A stretch of 64,000 bases of DNA from Agrobacterium larrymoorei (lineage in GTDB: Bacteria; Pseudomonadota; Alphaproteobacteria; Rhizobiales; Rhizobiaceae). Numbering within the stretch: position 1 is the first letter of the stretch; the number at the start of each line of letters is the position of its first letter. The notes beneath the pieces are model-generated. The model saw only the letters and a list, made by a program, of their open reading frames with translations. It was not told the DNA's origin and searched no databases. Position numbers and translations under genes: made by a program. The stretch is taken from NCBI RefSeq assembly GCF_013322225.1, contig NZ_JAAMFB010000044.1, forward strand, positions 33,335-97,334. The letters are read 5' to 3'. Positions 1 through 8,569 of the stretch are shown here, piece by piece.

Positions 1-48
1 GGGATTGATGGCACATAGATAGTTACGTGAGCCAGCAAGTCAGGGCGT

Positions 49-450
49 CTAGCTCGTCTTGGTGGTGCAGTAACGTGCAATATTCCACGTGCCACCAGCC
101 GATTTCCGCAGCAAGAAAAGTTCCTCGTATGCCGCGGGTGCGACCTTGCCGGTTGCTTTGGTGGTTTCCGTACCCCTAGTCGCACTGCGGACGAAAGCCC
201 AGTCAAGGCTTGTCTGCACGACCTCTATGACCTGATACGTCATACTGAAATCAATTTTCTCAAAGACACCGGGATAGACTTTTGCGAGTTCTTCTTTCCC
301 TACGGAGGAGGGTCTGCCGGGACCCATCAATACGCCGTCATCAGCAAATGTTGCTATAACTCCTGCGACGTCTTCCCGAGCGAAGGCAGTCAGGTACGAA
401 ACGGCCGTCGCTTCGATTGCGGCCAATTCAGTGTTCATTGGTTCAGTCAT
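49..450 (-). CDS. NTF2-like fold protein (SnoaL/DUF4440 type)
   Basis: A 133-residue protein with the NTF2-like pattern: an N-terminal helix (about residues 8-25), then FADDGVLMGPGRP, a loop with a conserved Tyr/Pro, and strands ending in WNIARYCTTKTS. Such proteins form small alpha+beta barrels; some are enzymes (isomerase or cyclase type), many only bind ligands, and no catalytic assignment is possible here. The start at 450 is chosen because AGAAGGAG lies just upstream; a longer frame to 501 has no ribosome site. It is transcribed away from the neighbouring Rrf2 gene's 3' side and has no obvious operon partner. Fold assignment is by pattern only; the substrate is unknown. Confidence 0.7.
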   Translation of the reverse strand: MTEPMNTELAAIEATAVSYLTAFAREDVAGVIATFADDGVLMGPGRPSSVGKEELAKVYPGVFEKIDFSMTYQVIEVVQTSLDWAFVRSATRGTETTKATGKVAPAAYEELFLLRKSAGGTWNIARYCTTKTS

Positions 451-614
451 CGTCTTCTCCTTCTGCAGCAGTTCTTCTTGGTCGGCGATAATGATTCTCA
501 CACGGGTATAGCCAGTGGAAAGGCCAGCTGGGCTATTTGACGCTTACCAATACCGCTCTTTCGTCTGATCGCTGGGATTGGGCTTTGCTTACCTCGTCTA
601 GCGCATTTTAGTAA

Positions 615-695
615 TCACACGTCAATTTCATTGGCTGCGAACCATCGTGCCAGAACAGATCCTATCAGGCCTAGACCAGCGATAGAGATGCTCGA
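615..695 (-). pseudogene. Remnant of an NAD(P)-binding Rossmann N-terminus
   Basis: Reading the minus strand from 695 gives SISIAGLGLIGSVLARWF followed by about seven more residues and a TGA stop. The GLGLIG core is the GxGxxG dinucleotide loop of 6-phosphogluconate/3-hydroxyisobutyrate-dehydrogenase-like enzymes, with the usual beta-loop-alpha beginning. Nothing recognisable follows the stop, so only about 27 codons of the gene survive. It lies between the SnoaL-like gene and the Rrf2 gene. Rrf2 regulators of the YwnA kind often control a linked NAD(P)-binding protein, so the lost gene may have been the regulator's target; that is inference. Confidence 0.5.
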
Positions 696-751
696 TGAGT
701 TGCATTCCTTCGAGAAAGCATGCGTCCACGGCAAAAGCTCATTTGGCGGCA

Positions 752-1231
752 TTATTTTGAGATTGGGATCGCGAGACCCTCTCGGCGGGCTATCTCCGCG
801 GCTATATCCGCAATTGTCACACTGCCTAACTCCGCCTTTAATGCTGCCTGCGCCTTATCAAGGGTTGGGCGCAAGACGTTCTGGATATTTTTTCCAACTT
901 TGCAGACATTGCTCGGTGACGAACGGTGCATTGAAAAAAAGCTACTGTCCTCCACTGCGCTGTAAACGTCTAATAAGCTGATATTGTCGGCATCTTTAGC
1001 AAGTAGGGCCCCTCCACCTGCCCCGAGTTGTGCAGTCGTGAAACCAGCGTTCGCCAGCGCCGACAACAAAGATCGGATGACCGTTGGATTGGTATTAACG
1101 CTGAGTGCCAAATCCTCGGAACGCACAGGGTGCGTATCTTTGATAGCTAAGATCGCTAGCGTGTGAACGGCTACGACAAATCGAGTACTAGTAGGCAAGC
1201 CCTGCTCCAAACGTATGTCTGTAACCTTCAT
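752..1231 (-). CDS. Rrf2-family transcriptional regulator
   Basis: A 159-residue Rrf2 winged-helix protein. The N-terminal HTH core reads RFVVAVHTLAILA followed by VRSEDLALSVNTNPTVIRSL (recognition helix region), then the wing AQLGAGGGALLAKDADNISL and a C-terminal dimerisation helix. Iron-sulfur Rrf2 proteins such as IscR or NsrR carry three cysteines; only one Cys (NVCKVGKN, about residue 110) is visible here, so this is more like the YwnA/thiol-sensing branch than an Fe-S sensor. The start is uncertain: 1231 was chosen for the usual short N-terminus, but no strong ribosome site precedes any candidate. Its probable target next door is reduced to a fragment. Confidence 0.75.
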   Translation of the reverse strand: MKVTDIRLEQGLPTSTRFVVAVHTLAILAIKDTHPVRSEDLALSVNTNPTVIRSLLSALANAGFTTAQLGAGGGALLAKDADNISLLDVYSAVEDSSFFSMHRSSPSNVCKVGKNIQNVLRPTLDKAQAALKAELGSVTIADIAAEIARREGLAIPISK

Positions 1232-1358
1232 ACTTACATATGATCGCATCGTCAATTTATTTTATGGTCTCATGATCGTGTCGTTCCGTTTCCAATCACT
1301 TGAAATAGTGAATTTTGTCGCCCACTAAAAGTTATGAAATCGACTGCGCGCTTCAAAA

Positions 1359-2252
1359 CTATCGTTTTATGATGGTTGTCGTATGCTGATAGTCACGAGC
1401 AGACACACCGAAGTGCCGCTTGAATTCCCGGCTGAATTGCGGCGTGCTCTCGTAGCCGACCCGCTGCGCCGCCTCGCCAATCCGTGCGCCGTCGAATGCA
1501 ATCATGTCCCGTGCGGCGTGTAGGCGTAGACGCTTTACATATTGCAGTGGTGATTGGCCGGTGCGCTGCCGGAAAGCCCTGTGGAAAGTCGTGATGCTCA
1601 TTGCGACGCTAGTGGCCATCTCCTCGATCGTAACAGGCCGGGAAATATCGCGCTGGATATCCTCAATCAGCTTATCCAGCTTTCCGTCATCGCCGGTCTG
1701 CTGAGCATACGCTACCAGCGCCGGGCCGCACGGCCCGCGCAGGGCGTGGAATAGCAACTCTCGCCGCAGGGTTGACCCAATCAACCGCCCTGCGAGCGCA
1801 TCATCAAGAACAGAAACTAGCCGCTCAATGGTTGATCGCATCCTCCAATCGACCGGAGCGGGGGCCAGCCCACTACGCCGCGATTTCGACGAGATCGAGC
1901 CGACGTCTGCCATCTGTCCCAGCAGGCTGGTGAAATCGTCGCGCGTTGCACTCACAAACAGCCCGCAAAGTGGTTCGGCGCGGCTGGCGCGATGCGCGCA
2001 GAGGAAGGGCATGGGCAATGTTAGGACGAGATAGTTGTTCTCGTCATAGACGAACGATCGTTCACCAAGCTGCCCGTCCTTGCGACCGCGGAGTACGATG
2101 ACGATCCCCGCATCATAAACCAATGGCTCGGGTTGTGTGGACATCGTTGTCCAAAACAGGCGCACGCCCTCCACTTCCGTCTGCAAAACACCCGCGGGCG
2201 CTTGGGCCATGCGGGCTGCAAGTTGGTCGTCGAGCAATTTCTGGAACGTCAT
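1359..2252 (-). CDS. AraC-family regulator with AraC_N cupin domain
   Basis: A 297-residue regulator. Residues 1 to about 170 form an AraC_N-type sensor domain (LLDDQLAARMAQAPAG, then VEGVRLFWTTMSTQPEPL). The C-terminal 100 residues contain the double helix-turn-helix, with IEEMATSVAMSITTFHRAFR and the signature IGEAAQRVGYESTPQFSREF. The start at 2252 has GGAT six bases upstream; extending to 2594 would overrun the divergent SDR gene. It is divergently transcribed from that SDR across about 145 bases, the standard arrangement in which AraC_N regulators activate a neighbouring short-chain dehydrogenase or aldo-keto reductase gene. The effector is unknown. Confidence 0.88.
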   Translation of the reverse strand: MTFQKLLDDQLAARMAQAPAGVLQTEVEGVRLFWTTMSTQPEPLVYDAGIVIVLRGRKDGQLGERSFVYDENNYLVLTLPMPFLCAHRASRAEPLCGLFVSATRDDFTSLLGQMADVGSISSKSRRSGLAPAPVDWRMRSTIERLVSVLDDALAGRLIGSTLRRELLFHALRGPCGPALVAYAQQTGDDGKLDKLIEDIQRDISRPVTIEEMATSVAMSITTFHRAFRQRTGQSPLQYVKRLRLHAARDMIAFDGARIGEAAQRVGYESTPQFSREFKRHFGVSARDYQHTTTIIKR

Positions 2253-2396
2253 GGTTGATCCGAATTGGTAGGAATAGGCAAATAATTGGCATGTATCGAC
2301 ATTGGTGAACGCCAATCTGACACTATTATTCATGGCATGCAACGCCCTGTCTTTGGGCGGCATCTTCAACAGACTGACTGCAATCGAGGAAAACAC

Positions 2397-3137
2397 ATGC
2401 AAAACATTAATGGAAAAGTTATCGTCATCACTGGCGCATCCAGTGGCTTCGGCGCAACCACGGCCCGCTACCTTTCGGAACATGGAGCGAAAGTCGTGCT
2501 TGGCGCGCGCCGACTTGACCGGCTGGAGGAGGTCGCCGCCAGCATCCGCGAGACGGGAGGAGAAGCGGTTGTGGCGCAAGCCGACGTGACCCAACGTCGC
2601 GATGTACAGAACCTCGTCAACTCTGCGATTTCAGCTTTTGGACGACTAGACGTGTTGATCAACAATGCCGGCCTGATGGCTATTGCACCGCTCGATGCCG
2701 ACAAGGTCGAAGAATGGGACGCGATGATCGACATCAACATCAAGGGTGTTCTCTACGGCATTGCCGCTGCACTGCCTGTCTTCCGCAAACAGAACAGCGG
2801 TCATTTCATCAACATCGCCTCGGTGGCCGGACACAAAGTTTCAGCGCCGGGCGGCACCGTGTACTGCGGCACTAAGTTCGCCGTGCGCGCTATCTCCGAA
2901 GGACTACGCATCGAGGCGGGGTCGCATATCCGCACCACGATCATCTCACCTGGAGCTGTCGACAGTGAACTGAAATTCGGCTCCTCCGATCCTCAGGCAC
3001 GAGCAGCCATAATCGAGTTGTACAAAGCGGCCATCCCGACCGAGACGATTGCGCATGCCATCGCCTATGCGATCTCGCAGCCGGACAACGTCGACATCAA
3101 CGAAATCCTTCTGCGGCCAACTGTGCAAGAGTACTGA
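2397..3137 (+). CDS. Short-chain dehydrogenase/reductase (classical SDR)
   Basis: A 246-residue classical SDR, probably a cytosolic NADP-dependent oxidoreductase. Visible motifs are the coenzyme loop TGASSGFGATTAR (TGxxxGxG), the structural NNAG (INNAGLMAI), the catalytic Ser in INIASVAGHK, and the YCGTK motif carrying Tyr and Lys. Arg residues after the second strand (GARRLDRLEE) favour NADP. The start at 2397 is preceded by GAGGA; a longer in-frame start at 2286 would enter the AraC promoter. It is divergent from the AraC regulator that probably controls it. The substrate cannot be read from sequence; the YdfG-like 'SDR near AraC' group often acts on small alcohols or aldehydes. Confidence 0.9.
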   Translation: MQNINGKVIVITGASSGFGATTARYLSEHGAKVVLGARRLDRLEEVAASIRETGGEAVVAQADVTQRRDVQNLVNSAISAFGRLDVLINNAGLMAIAPLDADKVEEWDAMIDINIKGVLYGIAAALPVFRKQNSGHFINIASVAGHKVSAPGGTVYCGTKFAVRAISEGLRIEAGSHIRTTIISPGAVDSELKFGSSDPQARAAIIELYKAAIPTETIAHAIAYAISQPDNVDINEILLRPTVQEY

Positions 3138-3514
3138 TGATTCAAAAGCAAGAGATACGCGCTCACCCAAGCTCAGACCGCTGGTGGGTGCGCTATCGTC
3201 GAGCGTCGCTAGGAAGCGCTATGCTCTTTGCCCGCCATCCTATGCAATGGAGTTGCCTAGAGCTGACCACCGGCGGATTTCGTTCTTCTGTGACACGATC
3301 CTCGATTGATTTTCCGGTAAGACTTTAGCAGATAAACTAAATTCCTTTCGACGGTTAAAGTCGATCAGATTTCCGCTCGAAGAGCCAGCCATACCGAGCT
3401 GTCCTGAAATCAGTGAAGCGACCGTGCGGGTCTTGGTGAATTGACTGTCCTTTCTTCTCCAAGTACCCGTGGTAGCAGTAGCGATACGGTAATTTATTTC
3501 GGAGGAGCATTGGA
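3138..3514. other. Intergenic region, no gene seen
   Basis: About 380 bases between the SDR and thioesterase genes. No frame shows recognisable protein similarity and codons look random in all frames. The last bases before 3515 carry a strong ribosome site (CGGAGGAGC) and a TTGACT box near 3440 that could be part of the thioesterase promoter. No hairpin followed by a T-run was seen. Confidence 0.4.
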
Positions 3515-4036
3515 ATGGCAGACGATACCTCACTGTGGCTCGAGGAAGAGAGGCAGGTTCGCGCCAAACTGCTGGCTGTAGATGTGGTGTCACAGGAAGA
3601 ACTCCTCGCCCGACCGGGACTTGATTTCTTGACCGCGATCCTTGCCGGTGAGCTTCCGCCGCCGCCTATTGGCGACGCCATGGACTTTGTTCCCATAAGT
3701 GCCGAGCACGGTAAGGTCGTCTTTCAGGGTCGACCGCAGCGACGGCACTACAACCCCTTAGGAAGCGTTCACGGGGGATGGTTCGCTACCCTTCTCGATT
3801 CTGCGGTGGGATGCGCAATCCACTCAGTATTGTTGGCCGGACAGGGCTACACAACCCTAGAGTTGAAGGTAAACATGATTCGCGCATTGACAGAAAAAGT
3901 TCCCGTTGTGCGGGCGGAGGGCAGTGTCATACATGTGGGTCGCCAGGCCGCGACCGCAGAAGGCCGCATTTTTGGTCCTGACGGGCGGCTGTATGCCCAT
4001 GCCACAACGACCTGTATGGTTTTTGAACAACGATGA
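3515..4036 (+). CDS. PaaI-type hotdog thioesterase
   Basis: A 173-residue single hotdog-domain protein. The active-site segment NPLGSVHGGWFATLLDSAVG matches the PaaI/YdiI signature (HGG near the start of the long helix, followed by an acidic residue in DSAVG). It is followed by TTLELKVNMIRAL and the last strands AATAEGRIFGPDGRLYAHA. Such enzymes hydrolyse aromatic or acyl-CoA thioesters in the cytosol. The N-terminal 60 residues form a helical extension seen in the 'PaaI family, uncharacterised' branch. GGAGGAGC lies just before the ATG. It stands alone on the plus strand. Confidence 0.87.
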   Translation: MADDTSLWLEEERQVRAKLLAVDVVSQEELLARPGLDFLTAILAGELPPPPIGDAMDFVPISAEHGKVVFQGRPQRRHYNPLGSVHGGWFATLLDSAVGCAIHSVLLAGQGYTTLELKVNMIRALTEKVPVVRAEGSVIHVGRQAATAEGRIFGPDGRLYAHATTTCMVFEQR

Positions 4037-4126
4037 TAGCTTGTTAGCATGCGGCCAATTCCCCTCGTCCAAGCAAAGAAGGACGTTGGTCGACCGCTCT
4101 CCCCATCTTTGAATGAGAGTGACCGG

Positions 4127-4507
4127 CTAACGCGTGAAACGGGACAGTGACATCGTCGCGACCCCCATGGCAATCGTGAGCCCATGTTTCATCTTACCCG
4201 GGGCAGTCGTCCATGTCAGATTGCTCAGACAACGTCTTAGGAAAAGGCGTTCGCGATTGCCTCATGTTCGAAAGCTTGAGGCATTTGTGTCTCCAAGGAA
4301 TTCCCGCATGCTAACGCTTCTGGGTTATCGAAAATCCGCCAGGTTCACCGATTCCGACTACTTCGACAGCTCCGTGAAGACCACCCTGTTCGCAACCTTC
4401 CCAGCTAATCCCATATCGTATGTGACAATGATTATTGTCACGCCATTTTCAGCCAGTGAGACCTTAGTGTTGAGAACCTGCTTCACTATTCCCGGGTCGA
4501 GAGCAGA
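4127..4507 (-). pseudogene. Remnant of a polar amino-acid ABC transporter (ATPase C-terminus plus binding-protein start)
   Basis: On the minus strand from 4507 the frame reads SALDPGIVKQVLN, then TIIIVTYDMGLAGKVANRVV. This is the D-loop to H-loop region of a GlnQ/HisP-type ATPase, where an intact gene has SALDPELV... and VTHEMGFA...; the switch His is replaced by Tyr. After a stop the frame resumes with SVSMREFLG, matching the usual C-terminal segment. Farther on, an ATG at 4192 opens MKHGLTIAMGVATMSLSRF, a signal-peptide-like start of a binding protein that ends in TAG. Walker A and most of the gene are absent. This appears to be a degraded tail of an amino-acid ABC transporter operon. Confidence 0.65.
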
Positions 4508-4625
4508 CTAACGCCCGCGCCTATGTTCAGTGAATGTCCGGAGACGACAACAGGTCTCTTCAAGTCCTTCTAGATTCTTCTGCCCCTTGAAGTACTGCTA
4601 CGAGGCCGAATGGGCTAGCCGACGG

Positions 4626-5843
4626 TCACCCGAGATCGGCTGGACGGGATTTCAACGCGACGCGAGCCGCTGCGGCTGAGAGCAGCGCGCAGGCGGTCAT
4701 GGTTCCAACCATTGGAAGCTCGGTGCCGTCTGCGGTTGCAGCCACCACGAAGCTTGCTAATGCACCGGCCGCAAAACCTGCCGTTCCTAAGATCGCGGAG
4801 GCGGAGCCTGCGACAGCGCCGTGTGCGTGGAGGGCCATAACGGTGCCGACAGGCACCAGGATGCCCAATGAGAAGAAGACCATGGCGGCTCCAAGGACAA
4901 GCACAAGCATGCCACCGAGGTCGAGAAGCCCCACCACAAGAAGAGCAGAGGTCAGAATGGCATTTGCGCTGACGCAGCAGCTCAGAATGGGCGCGGCCCC
5001 GAACCTGTCCATCAACGGACCGGACAACTGTGCCGAACCAGACCAGACGACCGCAGCAAAGCCGAAAACCATGCTGAACTGCAACGGGGTCAATTCGTAG
5101 ATCGTCATGAAGACGAACGGTGACCCCGAAACATATGCGAAGAACGTGGCCTGGGCCAAGCCGATCATCAAGGCGGCGCAGATGAAGCTTCGGTCCCGTA
5201 AAAGCAAGCCGTAGCCCCGCAGGGTGGCCATTCCCGAGACGCGGCTGCCTACCGGTAGTGTTTCTGGAACCTGCGTGACGACGAGCGCTAGTGCGATTAC
5301 GCCGGCGATGGTCAGGAACCAGAAGATAGATGTCCATCCGTACGCCCCGACGAGAGCCGTCCCCGCCATAGGCGAGACGAGGGGCCCGATCGAGACGACA
5401 AGGACCATGAGCGACATCATCCGTGCAGCGGTCGACCCGGTGTAGCGGTCCCTGATCAGCGCCCGCGGTACGGCCATGGCGGCGCAGGCCCCGATACCTT
5501 GCAGGAACCGCCATACGATCAACTGCTCGGCTACGACGGCCAAGCTTGCCCCTATCGACGAGACGACGAAGAGAAGCAGTCCCGCGTAGAGCGCCGGCTT
5601 TCTCCCGAACCTGTCGGAGAGCGGTCCGAAGATGTTTTGTCCGATCGCGAGTGCCGCCAGATAGCTTGTAAAGCTGAGTTGGATCGTGGCGCTGGTCGTT
5701 TCCAGCGCCCTGGCCATTTCGGGGAAGGCAGGAACATACATGTTCATCGCGAGAGGGCCCGCAAGCGACACCAATCCTAATATCAGCGCTTCCTTCCTGA
5801 ACGACCTGGTACTTTCATCATGCGACTTGGCTCGAGATGTCAT
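4626..5843 (-). CDS. Bcr/CflA-family MFS drug efflux transporter
   Basis: A 405-residue inner-membrane major facilitator with twelve predicted helices. Family marks are ALILGLVSLAGPLAMNMYVP (helix 1, typical of Bcr/CflA), the motif A loop GPLSDRFGRKPALY between helices 2 and 3, and VWRFLQGIGACAAMAVPRAL (drug-transporter motif C-like region). It would export drugs or metabolites by proton antiport. The start at 5843 is favoured because GGAAG precedes it; 5858 is an alternative without a ribosome site. It is the last gene of a four-gene minus-strand operon (MDR dehydrogenase, luciferase-like, DUF1993, pump), which suggests a detoxification module under the divergent HxlR regulator. Confidence 0.9.
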   Translation of the reverse strand: MTSRAKSHDESTRSFRKEALILGLVSLAGPLAMNMYVPAFPEMARALETTSATIQLSFTSYLAALAIGQNIFGPLSDRFGRKPALYAGLLLFVVSSIGASLAVVAEQLIVWRFLQGIGACAAMAVPRALIRDRYTGSTAARMMSLMVLVVSIGPLVSPMAGTALVGAYGWTSIFWFLTIAGVIALALVVTQVPETLPVGSRVSGMATLRGYGLLLRDRSFICAALMIGLAQATFFAYVSGSPFVFMTIYELTPLQFSMVFGFAAVVWSGSAQLSGPLMDRFGAAPILSCCVSANAILTSALLVVGLLDLGGMLVLVLGAAMVFFSLGILVPVGTVMALHAHGAVAGSASAILGTAGFAAGALASFVVAATADGTELPMVGTMTACALLSAAAARVALKSRPADLG

Positions 5844-5896
5844 CGTAGAAGCTTCCATATTGAATCGATAGGGTGGCGACCGAGGGCGTTCGATCT

Positions 5897-6394
5897 CTAT
5901 CTGAGGAATGGAAGCTGCCCGATGTAGTCCATCTTTCCGATCCGAACGCCTTTGTGGCGGAGTATGTCGTAGGCCGTGACCAGGTGAAAATAGAAGTTTG
6001 GCACCCCATGCTGGTAAAGGTAATCCTTCCCGAGGAAGGCGCCGGACCAGCCCGGAGGCGCCACGATACGTTCTTCCCAACCTGAGAAGTCGCTTTCTTC
6101 GATCGAGCTAACGTAGACGATCGTCTTTTCGATGAGCGCTTTGAGTTCCGGGATCGTTTTCTCGGTCTTCTCAAAAACCGGGACCGGCTTGCCGGATAAG
6201 ACTGAGGCAACAAGTCTTGCCATCTCACACACCCACTGAACCTGGCTCGTGAGTGGCAGCATATCTGGCGCAAGACGGGCGTCCAGAAGAACTTCCGGCT
6301 TGAAGTGATTCGCCTCGGCGTGCTCTTGCGCCTTGTCCAACAGACGCGAGAGCGTGTGGAGCATTTTGATGAACTGCGTGATCTGCGCGTACAT
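5897..6394 (-). CDS. DUF1993 family protein
   Basis: A 165-residue helical protein matching the DUF1993 pattern: MYAQITQFIKMLHTLSRLLDKA at the start (shown here in part as QFIKMLHTLSRLLDKA), LDARLAPDMLPLTSQVQ, and the late HGVPNFYFHLVTAYDILRH helix. The family resembles DinB-like four-helix bundles and is often found beside redox or stress genes; its biochemical role is not established. It starts 15 bases after the end of the luciferase-like gene, so the two are co-transcribed. Confidence 0.82.
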   Translation of the reverse strand: MYAQITQFIKMLHTLSRLLDKAQEHAEANHFKPEVLLDARLAPDMLPLTSQVQWVCEMARLVASVLSGKPVPVFEKTEKTIPELKALIEKTIVYVSSIEESDFSGWEERIVAPPGWSGAFLGKDYLYQHGVPNFYFHLVTAYDILRHKGVRIGKMDYIGQLPFLR

Positions 6395-6409
6395 GATTAG
6401 GGTCTTTCG

Positions 6410-7390
6410 TTAGGTTGTCGCCTGGGCGGTTATCTCGAGTGAGCGCACGCGCTTGCTGAAGTCAAAGATGTCAGTGACGATCATCAACTCGTCGGCCCTT
6501 GTCTCGGCAATGAGCTGGTTTAGGCCAGCGCGGACGGTCTCGGCGCTGCCCACCACGCTGCAGCTTAGCATCTGTTCGGTCTGAGCTTTCTCCCGCGGCG
6601 TCCAGTAGGCCTCGATATCGGCTACGGGCGGCTTGAGAAGGCTTGGCATGCCCCGGAACATGTCGGCAAATGTCATCTGCTGGGAGGTTGCGAGTAGGCG
6701 AGCCTCGGTATCCGTTTCCGCCGCGATCACATTCACCCCGATCATGGCATAGGGTTTTTGCAGCTGCTCTGATGGCTGGAAATTGTTTCTGTAGACTTCG
6801 AGGGCCTGATGAAGCGCCTGAGGGGAAAACTGCGACCCGAAGGCATAGGGAAGGCCGAGTGCGGCTGCAAGTTGCGCGCCGAACAGGCTCGATCCCAAAA
6901 TCCAAAGCGGCACGTTGGTACCGGAGCCGGGAACCGCTTCGATCCGCTGTGCTTCGCCCTTCGGGGCGAGGAATGCCTGGAGTTCCTGGACGTCCTGTGG
7001 GAAGTTCTCCGCGTTGCCGGGATCCTGGCGCAGCGCCCGCAAGGTCATCTGGTCGGTGCCTGGTGCGCGACCAAGCCCCAGATCTATACGGCCCGGATAA
7101 AGGGTTTCCAGAGTTCCGAATTGCTCTGCAATGACGTACGGGGCGTGGTTGGGCAGCATGACGCCACCAGCGCCAACGCGGATCGTCGTCGTACCGGCCG
7201 CGATATGCGCCACCACGACCGATGTCGCCGCGGTGGTGACCGCCGGCGAGTTGTGATGCTCAGCTACCCAAATACGTTGGAAACGCAGACGCTCGGCGTG
7301 CTGGGCAAGCGCACGAGCGTTATCAAGCGAAGACCGGCGATCAAACCCTACGCGAACGCGTCCGAGTTCGAGAACTGACAGGGGGATCAT
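6410..7390 (-). CDS. Luciferase-like flavin-dependent oxidoreductase (LLM class)
   Basis: A 326-residue protein of the bacterial-luciferase/F420 superfamily, YhbW-like group. It shows the start SVLELGRVRVGFD, the RIWVAEHHNSPAVTTAATSV strand-helix with the conserved WVAEHHN, and the flavin-binding RIDLGLGRAPGTD segment. Members are cytosolic FMN-dependent monooxygenases; the substrate is unknown. The ATG overlaps the stop of the upstream dehydrogenase gene in an ATGA arrangement, so translation is probably coupled. Confidence 0.9.
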   Translation of the reverse strand: MIPLSVLELGRVRVGFDRRSSLDNARALAQHAERLRFQRIWVAEHHNSPAVTTAATSVVVAHIAAGTTTIRVGAGGVMLPNHAPYVIAEQFGTLETLYPGRIDLGLGRAPGTDQMTLRALRQDPGNAENFPQDVQELQAFLAPKGEAQRIEAVPGSGTNVPLWILGSSLFGAQLAAALGLPYAFGSQFSPQALHQALEVYRNNFQPSEQLQKPYAMIGVNVIAAETDTEARLLATSQQMTFADMFRGMPSLLKPPVADIEAYWTPREKAQTEQMLSCSVVGSAETVRAGLNQLIAETRADELMIVTDIFDFSKRVRSLEITAQATT

Positions 7391-8406
7391 TGTGCGGGCA
7401 CCCCCTCGATGACGACCTTACCGACGTGGTTGCCGCTCTTGAGGCGCTGATAAGCGGCCTCGTACTCCACGAATGGAAAGACCTGGTCGAGGACAGGGTG
7501 CACCTCGTGCAAGGCCATTGCGCGCAGCAGCGCCTCGAAGCTCGCTCGGGATCCGATCGACGTGCCGGCGACGCGGAGCGACTTGGCGAGGATGTTGATG
7601 GGCGGCAGACCACCACCGAAACCGCTGGTGAATCCGACCAGTGAGATATCGCCGCCGTTGCGGGTCGCGGCGGCCGACTGCACGATCGTCTTCTCGCCTG
7701 CGATGTCGATGGTCTTGTCGACACCCCTACCGTCTGTGAGTTTCAGAATCTCCTTGTCCCAGTTGGGATGGGATCGGTAGTTGACGACGGCTGAGGCTCC
7801 CAGCGCCTTCAGCCGTTCCGCCTTTTCGTCCGATGAGGTAATTGCGAGTACTCTGGCGCCGAACATCTTTGCAATCTGGAGCGAGAACAGCGCTACACCG
7901 CCGGTGCCCTGCACCAGCACCGTTTCGCCTGCCTGGAGGGGCGACGACAGGTTCAGACCCGTCCAGGCGGTAACGGCGGCACAGGGCAGGGACGCCGCCT
8001 CAGCATATGACATATAGTCCGGTAGATGCACGATGGCGTTCTCGTGCAAGAGAATCGTCTCGGCCAGCCATCCATCCGTCGTCATGCCCAGGCTGTTGGC
8101 ATGATACTCTGGACGGTTGGGTCCGCCGATCCAATGCTGGCAGCAGGACGCCGAAACACGGTCGCCAACCTTTGTGCGCGTGACGTCACGACCGACCGCG
8201 ATCACTTTACCTGCGCCGTCCGACAGCGGGACGCCGTTTGGCTTTGTAGGGCCGCCATAGGCACCATCGAGGATTGCCTGGTCTCGAAAGTTCAAGGACG
8301 CAGCATGAACCCTCACCACCACCTCGTACGGCCCAGGATTGGGCGTGGCCTCGTCGTGCAATTCCAGACCTTGCTTGTCCCCGGTCGTCCAACGTACAGC
8401 CTTCAT
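7387..8406 (-). CDS. MDR-family zinc-type/quinone-oxidoreductase-like dehydrogenase
   Basis: A 339-residue medium-chain dehydrogenase/reductase. The N-terminal GroES-like domain begins MKAVRWTTGDKQGL and has LSDGAGKVIAVGRDVT; the Rossmann domain has VLVQGTGGVALFSLQIAKMF (GTGGVA nucleotide loop) and a later DVA-type helix. Zinc-ligand cysteines of classical alcohol dehydrogenases are not clearly conserved, so it may work without zinc like quinone oxidoreductases. The start at 8406 is preceded by AAAAGGAG. First gene of the four-gene operon and divergent from hxlR, which is the usual target geometry for HxlR-type repressors. Confidence 0.88.
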   Translation of the reverse strand: MKAVRWTTGDKQGLELHDEATPNPGPYEVVVRVHAASLNFRDQAILDGAYGGPTKPNGVPLSDGAGKVIAVGRDVTRTKVGDRVSASCCQHWIGGPNRPEYHANSLGMTTDGWLAETILLHENAIVHLPDYMSYAEAASLPCAAVTAWTGLNLSSPLQAGETVLVQGTGGVALFSLQIAKMFGARVLAITSSDEKAERLKALGASAVVNYRSHPNWDKEILKLTDGRGVDKTIDIAGEKTIVQSAAATRNGGDISLVGFTSGFGGGLPPINILAKSLRVAGTSIGSRASFEALLRAMALHEVHPVLDQVFPFVEYEAAYQRLKSGNHVGKVVIEGVPAQ

Positions 8407-8540
8407 GGTCTCATTCTCCTTTTGAGTAGTATTAGTGTCCCGCAAGGACCAATAGATTTGGCGGGCGGGTCGAGATCTGATCCGCTATTTACTGGACCGC
8501 AAAATAGCGGTAGCCTATCGGTATGACAAGAACACACTAT

Positions 8541-8569
8541 TTGGTGTTATACCCACCGAAAGGTAAGTT
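8541..8569 (+). promoter_or_regulatory. Candidate HxlR operator and 5' leader, copy 1
   Basis: The sequence GTGTTATACCCACC followed by AAGGTAAGTT lies directly before the hxlR start codon. It contains a GGTG...CACC dyad typical of small winged-helix operators and an AAGG ribosome site. A near copy occurs at 10187-10218, ahead of the SMP-30 gene. The position between two divergent transcription units suggests autoregulation and control of the MDR operon. Confidence 0.5.

Noticed and set aside
4134..4511. A 125-codon plus-strand frame
   Set aside because: The minus strand of the same interval contains recognisable ABC-transporter pieces, so the plus-strand frame is a shadow of a pseudogene.
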